Part shown: positions 12,117 to 22,747 of the stretch, piece after piece
Position numbering within the stretch: the stretch's first letter is position 1
Layout: every line of letters starts with the position of its first letter
DNA from: Meandrina meandrites
Taxonomy: Eukaryota; Cnidaria; Anthozoa; Scleractinia; Meandrinidae
Direction of reading: 5' to 3'
DNA length: 64,000 nt
Assembly (NCBI GenBank): GCA_963693305.1
Contig: OY855906.1
Span: 23,871,289-23,935,288, forward strand
Made by a program: the position numbers and the translations under genes
The notes under the pieces: model-generated
What the model saw: the letters and a program-made list of their open reading frames with translations, nothing else
Told to the model about the DNA's origin: nothing
The model's database searches: none

Positions 12117-13179
12117 CAGTGCTCGAAATTAAAAAAATCCACGTTGTTTTCGTAGTCTGAAATGTCATCCGTCCTCTCTTCCTTACCCCCCAGAGGAAGA
12201 GAGGACGGATGACATTTCAGACTACGAAACTTGTCGCGTCGCTTGAATTTATTTACTGCATCACAAATGCAAAACATGAATGAAAGAAATCACAAAAATC
12301 TCAGACTAAGACACCTGTCCAGTAAAAGCACTTGCGAAAGACCGCAATTTCTTCCCGAAAAATGTTTCCTCAACACTTACACAGAGCGCATTGAATTTGC
12401 ATGTTGTGTGTGAGCGCACGGCCTTCAAATTACAATGTAATACTTTTGAAACGAAACTTGCCTTGATTGATTCATTACTGCAATTGCAAATGAAAACCTT
12501 GAATCAAAGTAATTTTTAAAATTGAAAATCAAGACGTCTGAGAAAGGGCTTGAGAAAACTGCACACTTTTCAGTGAGTATTTTTTTGACAACTGATCGCA
12601 TGAGCAGAGCGACGTGAGAATTCTCTGATTACACAACAAAAAAACGTGACAAGTCACATGTCGTCACATGCATGTGTAAATCAAAGACATTTATAAAATA
12701 GAAAAGTATTTGAATACTTTTATCTTCAGTAAAAAGAAACGAAGCGGTTTACTCTTTTTCGTGTTAGATTTTTAAGTTTGATAAGAAAAATGCCGCGACA
12801 TCATGCCGACACTACTGTGAAATCGACAACACGATGCTAGCGGCGGCGTGTGGCCCAGAGTCCCAGGTTGGTTTCAATGCTTTGAACACATTCGAACGGA
12901 AATGAAGTCAACTTTGATACTGGATAAAAAGGATTCAACAATTAGCGAAAACACAGGAAAACGCTTACCTGAGGCAAATTAATTATTATTAACTTCACAC
13001 TATCGGACATTGACAATACAAAACGGTCACGTAAGTCGGGTGCTGTTTATGATTAATTTATTTTTTATTTTTGGCTGGGTTGTCCGTCACTTTTTCCCCG
13101 GGCAACCAGCCTCTTAATTTTACCAAAAATTGGTTGCCCGGTAAACTTTTTGGTGGACGACCACTAATTTCGAGCACTG
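12117..13179. mobile_element. 1063-bp insertion with ends CAGTGCTCGAAATTA
   Basis: The terminal 15 bp are exact inverted repeats, flanked by CATTTA on each side (12111-12116, 13180-13185). The left palindrome arm near 10009-10014 holds the uninterrupted site. CAGTG ends suggest hAT, but the direct repeat I see is 6 bp, not 8. Just inside the left end is a perfect hairpin with 34-bp arms (12149-12182 and 12195-12228). Confidence 0.8.
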
Positions 13180-13991
13180 CATTTATGACTTTGTACGTTT
13201 CTACTTTGTGAATGTCCCATGAAGTGTCAGGAGCGACTTCACTTTGTTTTACATTTATTCCGATATCAATGAGAATTTGCTGTTCCGTTCATTATTTGAG
13301 GTTCCTTTTGACCTTTGGCAAAAAATCACTGCCAGTGACTTGTGCGATGATGGATCATGTTTCTGACCGGTCCATTAATCGTTTACCGATACATCATTTG
13401 AATGGCTTTTTCTGTAACATCCAAATTAGGAAAGCATAGCTTGCAAGAAAAGAAAAATTCTGCTTTAACATACCAGGAACTCCTGCAGTGTGACAATTTC
13501 TTTCGCAGTAAACCCCTTCGAAAAAAAGAGAACAAATTCCAATTTATTTTGCAGACAGATGTTCTTTTGGTTCGTCACGCAATCTGTCCTCCAAAACCTG
13601 GCGTGATGAGATTCCTCTCTTCGCGATTTCGCTCCATTTGAGGTATATTGAAAAGCATAGTATGTCGACGATCGTCCTCTTTTGCCACTGACTGACTATC
13701 CATCTTAGATCGAACGCACTCCCCTAATCTCTGATTACTACTAGTATAGTTTATAGAATTTGAAACGAGCATAGTACCCTTGATCCTCGGTAATCTGTGT
13801 GGGTAGTATTTTCATTATTTGGAATCACGCATTTCAAATTGAATTTCATCTTGTTTTATCATATTATATACTGTCAGGTGAACTAGTGTCAGTTTATGGC
13901 ACTATTCGTCTTTGACAAGTTAGCGAGATCACGAGTGAAAACTAATCGCAAGCAATCCGTAGTAAAAGCTAACCACAAGCAAGCAGCTTAC

Positions 13992-14350
13992 AGTATACCG
14001 TAAAATTCCGGTTATAAGGCCCCCCCCCCCCCCCTGTTTATAAGCTCATCCAGTCATAGGCCCATCTATGTGGAAACCAAAAAAAAAATTACATCCGCTT
14101 ATAATCCCCCCCCCCCCCCCCCTCCTCTCTCTTCGGATATAAGCCCCCCTCTGCTGGATGACAGTACTTAACAGGGTTAAATATTTTTTATTATCACTTT
14201 TTAGCTTAAAACGTATTTTGATCAACACTGCCGTGGCTCGTTTCGAAACTGTTTTTTATTCCGCTTATAAGCCTCTCCCCCCCCAGATATAAGCCCTTCC
14301 GTTTCTCTAACAACGTTGTATAAGCCCAGGGCTTAGAACCGGAATTCTAC
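13992..14350. mobile_element. MITE with CCGTAAAATTCCGGTTATAA ends and poly-C tracts
   Basis: The left end near 13997 and the right end near 14350 (GGGCTTAGAACCGGAATTCT) are inverted copies. The inside repeats TTATAAGCCC phrases with two long poly-C runs (about 14021-14035 and 14107-14122). Noncoding. Confidence 0.65.
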
Positions 14351-14639
14351 AGCATTCTACAAAAGAGGGTAAACTGAGGATCATTATTTTGTTATCATAC
14401 TTACATGATTTTGAAAGCTTCATTGTGTTATGCTATCGATTTTTGTGATAAATTAACCTGAGTTTTAGGCTTTTCCTACGTGGAACGGAGGACGATAATA
14501 CGCGCGAAAGAAGATAAGATCTACACAAACGCTTTTTTTTCGTAGATTTTCACCCCCGCACAATGTGATAAGCGGACAATAACATTTCAACCAATTCAAT
14601 TCATTTCCGGTTGTCACTTGAATTTCCATGTATCAAATC

Positions 14640-15005
14640 CGTGTACGGCTCTGTCGTGATTTTGCTCTTCATTTTACCATAATTTGTTCTCTAACGAAAT
14701 GCCATTTTTACGGCTCTAAAATCAAGGTTACGTCTAACTATGAATGACAACAGTTCAGCGAAAAAAACTGGCCATGAAACGAATATTTTTACGTCTTCAT
14801 TCCTAAACTAATCCATCAACGGCTTCTTTTTTTCGCTCAGAGAGCCTGCTCGCAGGCTAGCTCTGTTGTGATTTTGATGATCGGGAAAAATATATTTCAG
14901 TGTGCGCTTCGTTTTACCATCTTTCTCGAAGTAACAGCCATTTTCACGGCCCTAAAATCTAAGTAACGTGCAAGTATGCACTACAACAGCTCAGCGAAAA
15001 TTAAA
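14640..15005. repeat. Degenerate direct duplication
   Basis: The block 14650-14765 and the block 14865-15003 share the order CTGT(T/C)GTGATTTTG, TTTTACCAT, CATTTT(T/C)ACGGC, CTAAAATC and ACAACAG(T/C)TCAGCGAAAA. The two copies are separated by a short palindrome, AGCCTGCTCGCAGGCT, at about 14842-14857, which resembles the TAGCCTG-ended micro-elements elsewhere in the window. Confidence 0.5.
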
Positions 15006-15576
15006 ACTCAGTATGTTTAGAACTGAAGATGGTACATTTTAGGCTTTAAAGTCTTTAAATGGTTAAATGAATATCGTCGATCGGAAAACTACTGCATGGG
15101 AGCATTGCTGTTCGTCTTTGTTGAAGCAATTTGTTCGGAAGCTTTCCTTCGCTTTATTATTTTTCTCACAGTTGTGTTAAATATCAAACAACCGATGTTG
15201 TCATGTTTGATTTGCCGATTCTCCTGCAGGCGACTAGAACTTCAAATAGATCTTTCGCAACCACAAACCTGCGGGACGCCAGCACAAGCGTATACTAAAG
15301 TCAGTACAGTTGGCCTGGTTCTGATATCATGATAAGAGGAAGATTGTTCTTCCTAAACTCTACAGTCACAACAAGAGTCTTGGCTTTTTGAGAGCAGCTC
15401 CCAATGACTTTGCTGAATTGTATAACGTTTGCACAGCTAAGTATGTATTGATGTTGTTGTGATGTTTTTATCGCCGATGACTGCAATTTTGAACCATGAA
15501 GTCTGATTTTGTGGTAAACTCGATGGCACGTGGAACGACTTTTGGTGGAATTCGACTGCGTGTATATCTGGATAAC

Positions 15577-16038
15577 AGGGTTCGTACAAAAAATCGTAAC
15601 CATTTTTCCAGGACTTTTCAAGGACTATTCAAGGACCAAATTGAATTTTCAAGGACCCCCTACCAGGAGGTAATTTAACAGATGGTATATAAATGCTGTA
15701 AATGTGTTTGCTCCATCTCCTTCTCTACATTCGTGATGGTATTTAAATGCTATAAATGTGTTTGCTCCATCTCCTTCTCTACATTCTTGTCTTTTCTCGT
15801 TATTGGCTGCTTTTACACTCGTGTTTTAGAGTTTGAAGGTGCTTTACACAGGAAAAGAATACCATAGTCTATGCAAAGCAATTTGGTTTCGACGCCACTA
15901 TTTTTAAAGTTGAAGAAAATTCAAGGACTTTTCAAGGACTTACACAGAAATTCAAGGACTTTCAAGGAAAAATGGAATTCAAGGACTTTTCAAGGACTCC
16001 CCCTAAAATTCAAGGACTTTTCAAGACTGTGCAAACCC
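15577..16038. mobile_element. 462-bp hAT-like MITE with 8-bp target duplication
   Basis: Flanked by TGGATAAC on both sides (15569-15576 and 16039-16046). Ends AGGGTTCGTAC and GTGCAAACCC. Subterminal regions repeat AAGGAC at least ten times. Inside, 15680-15787 is a tandem duplication of a 54-bp unit. The 8-bp duplication and end sequence fit hAT. Confidence 0.8.
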
Positions 16039-16477
16039 TGGATAACTTTGGAGGCAAGTTGTTTTCTTCTATGTATTTTTCTATTCGTGTTTGAAAACAT
16101 ATGATCACTTTTAACAATCCGCGCATCGTCTTTTACTTTAATATGCTTTTAAAATATGACTTTGCCTGTCTTTTGCGACCGCTATTTTGGTTGCTTATAC
16201 TGTGAGTTTGTTGTTCCTTCTTTACTTGCGGTAGGATCCTCTGGCTTTTGGGATAGGTAGTCTTCTGCTAGGAATAAATCTCGCTCCAGATTTTATCTTG
16301 TTGTTGAAACTAGAGTGTTCTCCGCTGCGACCTGTGCTGATGATTTTGCTTGCATGCGATGAACATTTATCTGTTGTGGGTTATAAAACTCAGGAAGGGT
16401 ACTTCTTAACTCCGAGGGCCGATAAAAGGTGTTTGAAATGCGTTGATTTAGGTTGTCGCTGTGAAGCACACAATGTA

Positions 16478-18128
16478 ATTGAAAGGCCGCAAAAGAAAAC
16501 GTCCTCCTGGAATTTTGTCAAAATTGAACATTGTCAAAACAACTCCAAATTTTGCATGTAGCTTTGTTTATGTGTGTTTAACATTGCCCGGTATTTCTTT
16601 CGCTGTTGTTTGGTCTCTTTCTCCATAAATTACGCATGCAAAAAAACACGGCTTTCGCTTGCAACGTCTTAATTGGATAAGGCATAAACAAAAGAAGCCT
16701 TTCATTTGTTGAAACAATGAAATCAGCGAAGGTTAACCGGTTAACCAGTTACGGCTGTTTTAAACCAAGCTCTAAGCCCTAGCCTAAACTTTAACTCTAA
16801 CCCTAACTCCAAGGTTTAGGGTTAGCGTTTCAGTTTAGGGTTAAAATTTGGGATTAGGGTTAGCATTTGAGCTATAAACCAAATGCTTAACCCTAGGCCC
16901 GCGGTTAGCCTTGAGTGCAGTTTGCTTGCGGTTAGCTTTCACTCCAGTTTGCTTGCGGTTAGCTTTCACTTCGGTTTGCTTGCGGTTAGCTTTCCATCCG
17001 TTGTGCTTGCAGTTAGCTGTTTTTTTTTTTTTTTCCTTGTTTGGCTCCACAACACTCGACTACTTTTGTGGCACGACACGCGCTCTGTCGATCCGATTTA
17101 ACGAACGCGAAGTAAACATGCATGGCGGTCGCCGTCGACGTTAAATTTAACGCTGGTTTTCATACTACATCTTAGTTTTGCTTTCAGTAAAGCACTGTTT
17201 GCTCTCACTTCTCCAATCCTTGCATCATCGCATCACACACACTACAAAAAATCCCACGAAATCAAGACAGGACTTCACGCACTGTTTGGTTTTCGGCTGC
17301 ATCGATTGATCGATCGATCGATGAATATTTAATGAGGTACCGGGAATTTTGTCGACAGGAGAGGTCCTGCCCGCAACACTCCAACAATTTTGATAAGTCT
17401 AAAACCAGCTCGCTTATCGGCAACTTTGATGCCAGAGCATCCCAGCCAACACTGCAAAACTCGTGCTGACAAAGTTCCCGACAAGAAACCTGCCTTAGAC
17501 TTCCCGCCTGGATCAACCTGCCTTTGTCGGACAACTTTCACCTCCAGCACCTAAAATAGCGCTATTGTGCAAACAAAGCGCAGAACAACCCTCAGTTCTT
17601 CGAGAGATGCTATTGACTTGCGAGTATCCAGACTTAATGATGTCCTTCAACCACCAGACGGTTGCACTCAAAGCATTTTATTCTCACAAGCAAATCGCCA
17701 TCTTTTTTCCTTTTCTCACACATCAGCTCAACCTCACAATGTGGTATCCAGTCCCTTTCTAATCCCCCCCCCCCCCCCAAGGCAAATCAAAATGAAAACA
17801 CGGCTGCGGCATCGCAATTTCTTGTAATGGCGCGTTTGAAGTTCTTCTCGCCTTCCCGTTACACTTACAAAACCCTACGAAGAAAGATGACCACGCATTG
17901 TGTTGAAAAACTCATACTACTGGCTGACTGTGAAGAATGAAAGCTGCAAGCACTTTATTTTCATTTCTGCATACGATAATTATCGACAGGAAAGCAAAGA
18001 CACACGAAATGAGATACAGGTCAGTGTAAAGCACACATAAACAAACCTGCATGTGAAATTTGGAATGTTTTTGACAATGTTCAATTTTGCCAAAATTCGA
18101 GGGGGACGTTTTCTTTCGCGGCCCTTCA
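16478..18128. mobile_element. 1.65-kb element with long imperfect inverted ends and telomere-like interior
   Basis: About 100 bp from 16478 (GGCCGCAAAAGAAAACGTCC, then AATTGAACATTGTCAAAA) is the reverse complement of about 18040-18125. The interior has degenerate CCCTAA/TTAGGG units (16780-16870), a four-copy 27-bp tandem repeat (16901-17008, unit starting GCGGTTAGC) and a poly-C run near 17764. ORFs on both strands come from these repeats. Confidence 0.65.
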
Positions 18129-18326
18129 ATTGTTCCTTCTTGTCGTTTTTACTTAACAAGTGACGAATTAAATCATCGAAGTCGAATGTGCATCACTTGT
18201 AAAGATCTATACGGATTTACGTTGTTTTTCATTTTGATTTGCATTGGGAGTAAAAGAAGCAAGCTCGGCAGACAAATTCAAGTTTGCGTGTTTTCGTGCT
18301 AGCGTGTGTACACTCTTTTCCATGTA

Positions 18327-19278
18327 CAGTGGAACCTCGATTTAACGAAGTGCCAAGGGACTGGGGAAATTTGTTCGTTATATCGAGGGTTCGTTATATC
18401 GAAAACCTCGATTTAACGAATTTTCGGGAAAACAACCAAAATATTCGTTATATCGAGGTATAGTTAATAATTAATCTTCAAAAATGTTACGTTGCACTAC
18501 CCAGCTTTTTCCGGATCTGAACAAAAAGACCAATAAACATTCGTTTTTTTACGTCTCTTCGAAGCTATTGTCTCAGGACCCCTCTCCTTACAGATCTGTA
18601 CATAGTTACGGCACTAGAAACTGGACTGACAAACAAAACTGCTTAAAACTATGCATAAATTGAGACGCTAATGAAAGATAACTTTTAATGAAGATTGGTT
18701 TTTTTTTGTGATCAGCAAAAAATGCATCTTCCATTTAATTTAAGAAATTCCTCAAAATGAATATGGCAACAAAACGTTAACAACATTTTTTTAATATTGT
18801 ACTATTGTAGTAAATCTTCTGGACTCTTAATCAAAAATTTCTTTATGTGAGGATTGACTCTGTCTTTTTCTCGTCATCTGTTAGAATGTGTCCTCCATCA
18901 AAGAAAGCGAGCGCAGAAATTTGCTTTTTCCTTTGAACCGGTATTGTCAAATAATAAAATGAGCTGTCACATGTATACAGCCAGCAGCTGTAATGAGCTG
19001 TTGCCCTCGTGGTACAGAATTAAAGAAATTTCATCATTGTTGGTCTGTTTCGTATTCATTTTTCGTCACATGTTAACATTTATTCGTTATATTGAGGTAT
19101 ATCTTACGTTTGGGCCTGTGGATTGTGATCGTTATAAAGAGGGTTTCGTTATATCGAGGTTCGTTACATCGAGGTTCTGTTCCATACACTTTACTGTAGT
19201 TTTGTCCAGGCTGAAGAGAATCGTTCGTTATACCGAGGACTTCGTTACATAGAGGTTCGTTGAATCGAGGTTCCACTG
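18327..19278. mobile_element. 952-bp Tigger/pogo-like MITE
   Basis: Ends CAGTGGAACCTCGATTTAAC and its reverse complement, each flanked by TA. Both subterminal zones repeat TTCGTTATATCGAGG-like words (at least four on the left, five on the right). The C-A-G-T-x-x-A-A-C-C-T-C-G-A-T-T end is the Tigger/pogo type. No transposase ORF. Confidence 0.85.
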
Positions 19279-19811
19279 TACAGCGTGTACGGTTGACGTT
19301 CAATGTCCGGAATAATTATTGTTAATTATCTCAGTGCTACACAGCAAAATCCCTTTTTGTGAACATAAAATTAGGCAAACATGATGCCAATCATAAAAAA
19401 AACTGTCTAAACTTCAACATGGGCTGGTTATGCCCCAGCCCTTTTTCATTGATGACAACAGTAATCCCTTTTATCAACATTCCTGTATACCTTAGTTGTC
19501 TTTTGACGTAATGCATACGTATCTTAGTCTTTCATGCATATGGGTGAGTTGACTGGTAAGTCAGTATGCTTGTGTTTAAAGGTGGACAAGCATGTACGTT
19601 TATACCATTTAACATGGCAACTCTCCTTGTTGAATTTCACAGCTGACATGCCCTACATGTATTTTGAACAAGAAAACTTGTCAAGGAAATTAAAACTACT
19701 CCTATGAAGACTTCTTAAAAAAAATTTGTTTATGAATATAACAACATGGCAACAACAGTACAGCTCATTATTAATTTTTTCAAACAGCTGAAATTAGAAA
19801 TCAATACACAC

Positions 19812-19882
19812 CACTTGAGTCTCCAACCAGCATGCTGTGAATTTCCTTTTCATCTTCATTGTCACTAAACTGCTCCATGCAT
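19812..19882 (-). CDS. ORP exon 12: acidic tail
   Basis: One base, 23 codons and one base: CMEQFSDNEDEKEIHSMLVG followed by DSS and a split Asp. The F-S-D-N-E-D-E-K-E run looks like a casein-kinase-2-type acidic/serine segment (inference). Acceptor TTCTTGAAG is weaker than the other exons, with few pyrimidines. Donor GTGTGT. Confidence 0.78.
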
Positions 19883-19949
19883 CTTCAAGAAAATACATAA
19901 AAGATAATTATTAAATTTTATTATAAATAACAATTGGACAGTGTTAAAT

Positions 19950-19990
19950 CACCCCCCCCCCCTCCCTTTCCCCCCCCCCCCCCCCCCCCG
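19950..19990. repeat. Poly-C tract
   Basis: Two long C runs separated by CTCCCTTT, about 70 bp upstream (on the minus strand) of exon 12. Length is likely polymorphic and prone to sequencing error. Confidence 0.9.
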
Positions 19991-21885
19991 TGTTTGAATT
20001 AACAAATTTCTCGGCAAGATCATTTCTTCCAAACCTCAAACAATGAAACGTCACTGTTCTTTAAACATTCTTTTCAGACTTGCTCAAACAGTTTGAAGCT
20101 GTACAAGCTGATATTTTGGATCCTTTGAATACAAACAAAACAGCAGTAGCATTCAAATCTCACAGACCTTCCTGCCAAATCGGCTGGTTGGAATGGCATC
20201 ACAACTAATTATGTGGCCAGTTTGAGCAATATTTAAAATGGTGGCCTCCAATATCGAATTTTCGGCAAAATTTCTGAAGTTACAAGGCTCTTTGGAACTC
20301 AAAACTTTGGTGAGGATCTAAGTTTATATGTACTTTCTAATGGTAGCAAGAAAATATATATATATACACTTTTTGGAGTGGCCTTTTCCATGGAAAATGA
20401 ATAATATATAGACTTAGGCAGGCCTAAAAGCAGAGCTCCTATTTATTATTTTTTTGCTTGAGTTTGGAGTGTTTCTAAATAAATAGCCACACTATTTCTA
20501 AGCATATGGTTGCCCATATAGGTACATGTCGCTGCACTTTATTGGGTTTCTCATGCATGTACGCATGTTGGCGCACACAACAAATTTTAGTATAAAGACT
20601 TTTCATAACTCTTAGAGTAATTCGATGTAAAAAGGACCTTGATGAAGGCAAAGAAATTTGTTTTGAGTTACTTCAAAACAGTCTAGGAAAAAGATCAGCT
20701 CAAGGCAAAAAAATACCACAAAACAAGGTCAATGTAGTGGCTTAAAACAAAATAAACTCCTGCCACAACACTGGAGCTCCACTAGTAATAAACAGTAGTA
20801 AACAGCTGTGCTAAAAAGTGCAATGAAACAGCAGCAGTTTCAAATAAAATTAAACATATGCGTGTCCCCTTGATTATCTGAACTGTGTTGCTGCCTCAAT
20901 ACAGTTTGAAGAACTTAACCATCAAGCCTTGTTCAAATCTTGTCTCATTTTGGTACCAAAATTGTTTTAGCGTAGTCAGGTTTATTTACTGATGATTTTG
21001 TTGAACTCTACATGTCTTAAATTGATATGGATTAGAAAAGGTGCAGCCCAAACTCTTCCATAGATGCAAATAAGTTATCCACATCATGGTTGTATGAATT
21101 TACTACATTTAAATTGCTCCGATGCAATTAAACATCCTTCAAACTACTCCAAGCCGCCATATAAATTTGTACAGTCATGTACATGTATGTGGAATCTGTG
21201 TTATGCAATATTTGGGTTCCACCACTTACGCCACACAAGCCTTTTATTGTCTTTACCGGAAGTGGCCCTTTGATAGAAAATGATGTTTTTCTCCTTAATG
21301 AAACAGAATTGAGCAAAACATTTTATGCGATTTAATCAATAAAAAAAACATGCTACTAATTACATGTAGTGTTTGAAAAATCAGACCAGAAAGCAAATGA
21401 ATTGAACAAGTCTTAGCTTTCTTTTCTCCACCTCAATGCACTACAGTACATGCATAATATTTTGCAATGAGTCTATCGTTGGTAAACGATTGAACTCAAC
21501 TCTGTAATAATGAAAGCCACATGGACCCAAATAGAATAATCAACTCAAAGGAATGACAAGACACAATGAAATGTACATGGTACCGTAGACATTATGTTCA
21601 CTAAGATATCAGGAACGCTTGATCACAAAACATTATTTATTACAGCATCCAGCCACATTAAGTAACCACCTGCTTCAAATTAACAAGATGTATGCTGTTA
21701 ACAAGTACTTCTGAACAACCAAATTCATAGAAGATGTAGTCTAATCAAATGTAGTAATGCAAGCCTCTACAAAAACTTCTATAAGAATAGTTAGAGTGTG
21801 GTAAAATATGTTGTAAGTTACCAACAGGTGACTTTAATGTGACAGTTTACACAAAATTTAGTAAAAATAGAATCTCATCTTTTAC

Positions 21886-21914
21886 CTTGATGTCTTTGTC
21901 TTCTTGAGCTCAGA
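21886..21914 (-). CDS. ORP exon 11: 29-nt microexon
   Basis: SELKKTKTS plus a split Arg codon. The acceptor TTTTTAG and donor GTAAAAG are good, and the phase matches both neighbours. It is the only basic stretch in the otherwise acidic tail. At 29 nt it could be mis-called by automatic gene finders; inclusion is needed to keep the frame from exon 10 to exon 12. Confidence 0.75.
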
Positions 21915-22337
21915 CTAAAAAGGTCAACAAAAACAAATTAAATCCATCATCAAGATGTTTGGATAAAAAATATTGTTTTTACAACTTGGTTCATCAAGGT
22001 TTACATACTAGACCATACCAAGGATGTCCCTGCAGGGAGTTTTGAAATGTAGAGCAAGTTTTAGTTAAGTTTTGGTTAGCCACTGTCTGATTCAATGCCA
22101 AAAAAATATGAAGTGAATGAGGAGTTGATTGAAACACAACAAAAACCCGCCGCTGCCAACGACGAGCTGCTTAAGTAACTAATTAAAAACAGAGGTGAAA
22201 TGGTGAAGAAACTGATTCCTTTACTCGTTCAAGATGGTGGGAATCACTACAACAATTCGCAAAGCACAATGGTACGCATACCGGAAGTATCACAAATACT
22301 TATTTGGATTTAAAAATATAATGTGAACATTACGTAC

Positions 22338-22389
22338 CTTGTCATTGAATGCCACAATTCCATCAGAATCCTGTTGTTCTTTTATCTTT
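22338..22389 (-). CDS. ORP exon 10: start of the acidic tail
   Basis: One base and 17 codons: KIKEQQDSDGIVAFNDK. It lies about 20.7 kb from exon 9, so linkage rests on phase (exon 9 ends with two bases of Arg, this exon supplies the third), on clean borders (GCTTTAG/GTACGT) and on the continuing run. I see no family motif. Further small exons in the long intron cannot be excluded. Confidence 0.78.
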
Positions 22390-22439
22390 CTAAAGCAAAA
22401 TGAGAGAACCAATTCTCTTTTAACAGAAGGGCTTTTCAC

Positions 22440-22747
22440 AGTACATGTAAAAAGAAAGTCCGTGTTGAGCCAGGTGGCCCATACTGTCAGAGCTTATCCT
22501 GGTTTCTGTAGCATAAAGCAACTAGGAGTATTTTTACTCCCCCCAAGACGCCTAGGATGCGAGTCAATCGCAGGGTCACCCCCCAGCATTATTTCACCAA
22601 TACCCATTTATACACCTGGGTGGAGAGAAGCACTTTGAGAGTAAAGTGTCTTGCCCAGGAACACAACGCAATGACCCCAGTTAGGGCTCGAGCCCAGACC
22701 ATTTGATCCCGAGTCCTGCATGCTAACCATTAGGCCACTGCGCCTCC
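22440..22747 (-). mobile_element. tRNA-derived SINE (full, reversed)
   Basis: On the minus strand the head has an A-box-like TGGCCTAATGGTTAGCATG and a B-box-like GGCTCGAGCCC. Then come the conserved GGGCAAGACACTTTACTCTC core and a 3' part with TAGTTGCTTTATGCTACAG. It starts only about 50 bp beyond the acceptor of exon 10, in intron 9. Confidence 0.85.

Larger units (their letters stand above)
8771..13738. mobile_element. Giant palindromic (foldback) element, about 5 kb with insertions
   Basis: The ends GTAATCAGAGATTAG and CTAATCTCTGATTAC sit in the context ACTAGTA / TACTAGTA. Left arm pieces 8771-8950, 9628-10090 and about 10310-10700 pair with right arm pieces 13186-13738, about 12060-12116 and 11646-12050. 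The spacer is 10701-11645. Two dated insertions interrupt the arms (8951-9627 and 12117-13179), and a further 230-bp block (about 10082-10310) is present only in the left arm. No transposase seen. Confidence 0.85.
8584..19811 (-). other. Intron 12 (between exons 12 and 13)
   Basis: It is almost entirely mobile DNA: the 5-kb palindrome with its insertions, a poly-C MITE, a hAT-like element, a telomere-repeat element with long inverted ends and a Tigger-like MITE. The stretch 19290-19810 shows nothing I can name. Downstream intron 13 (6782-8552) holds only the MITE at 7783-8189. Confidence 0.6.
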
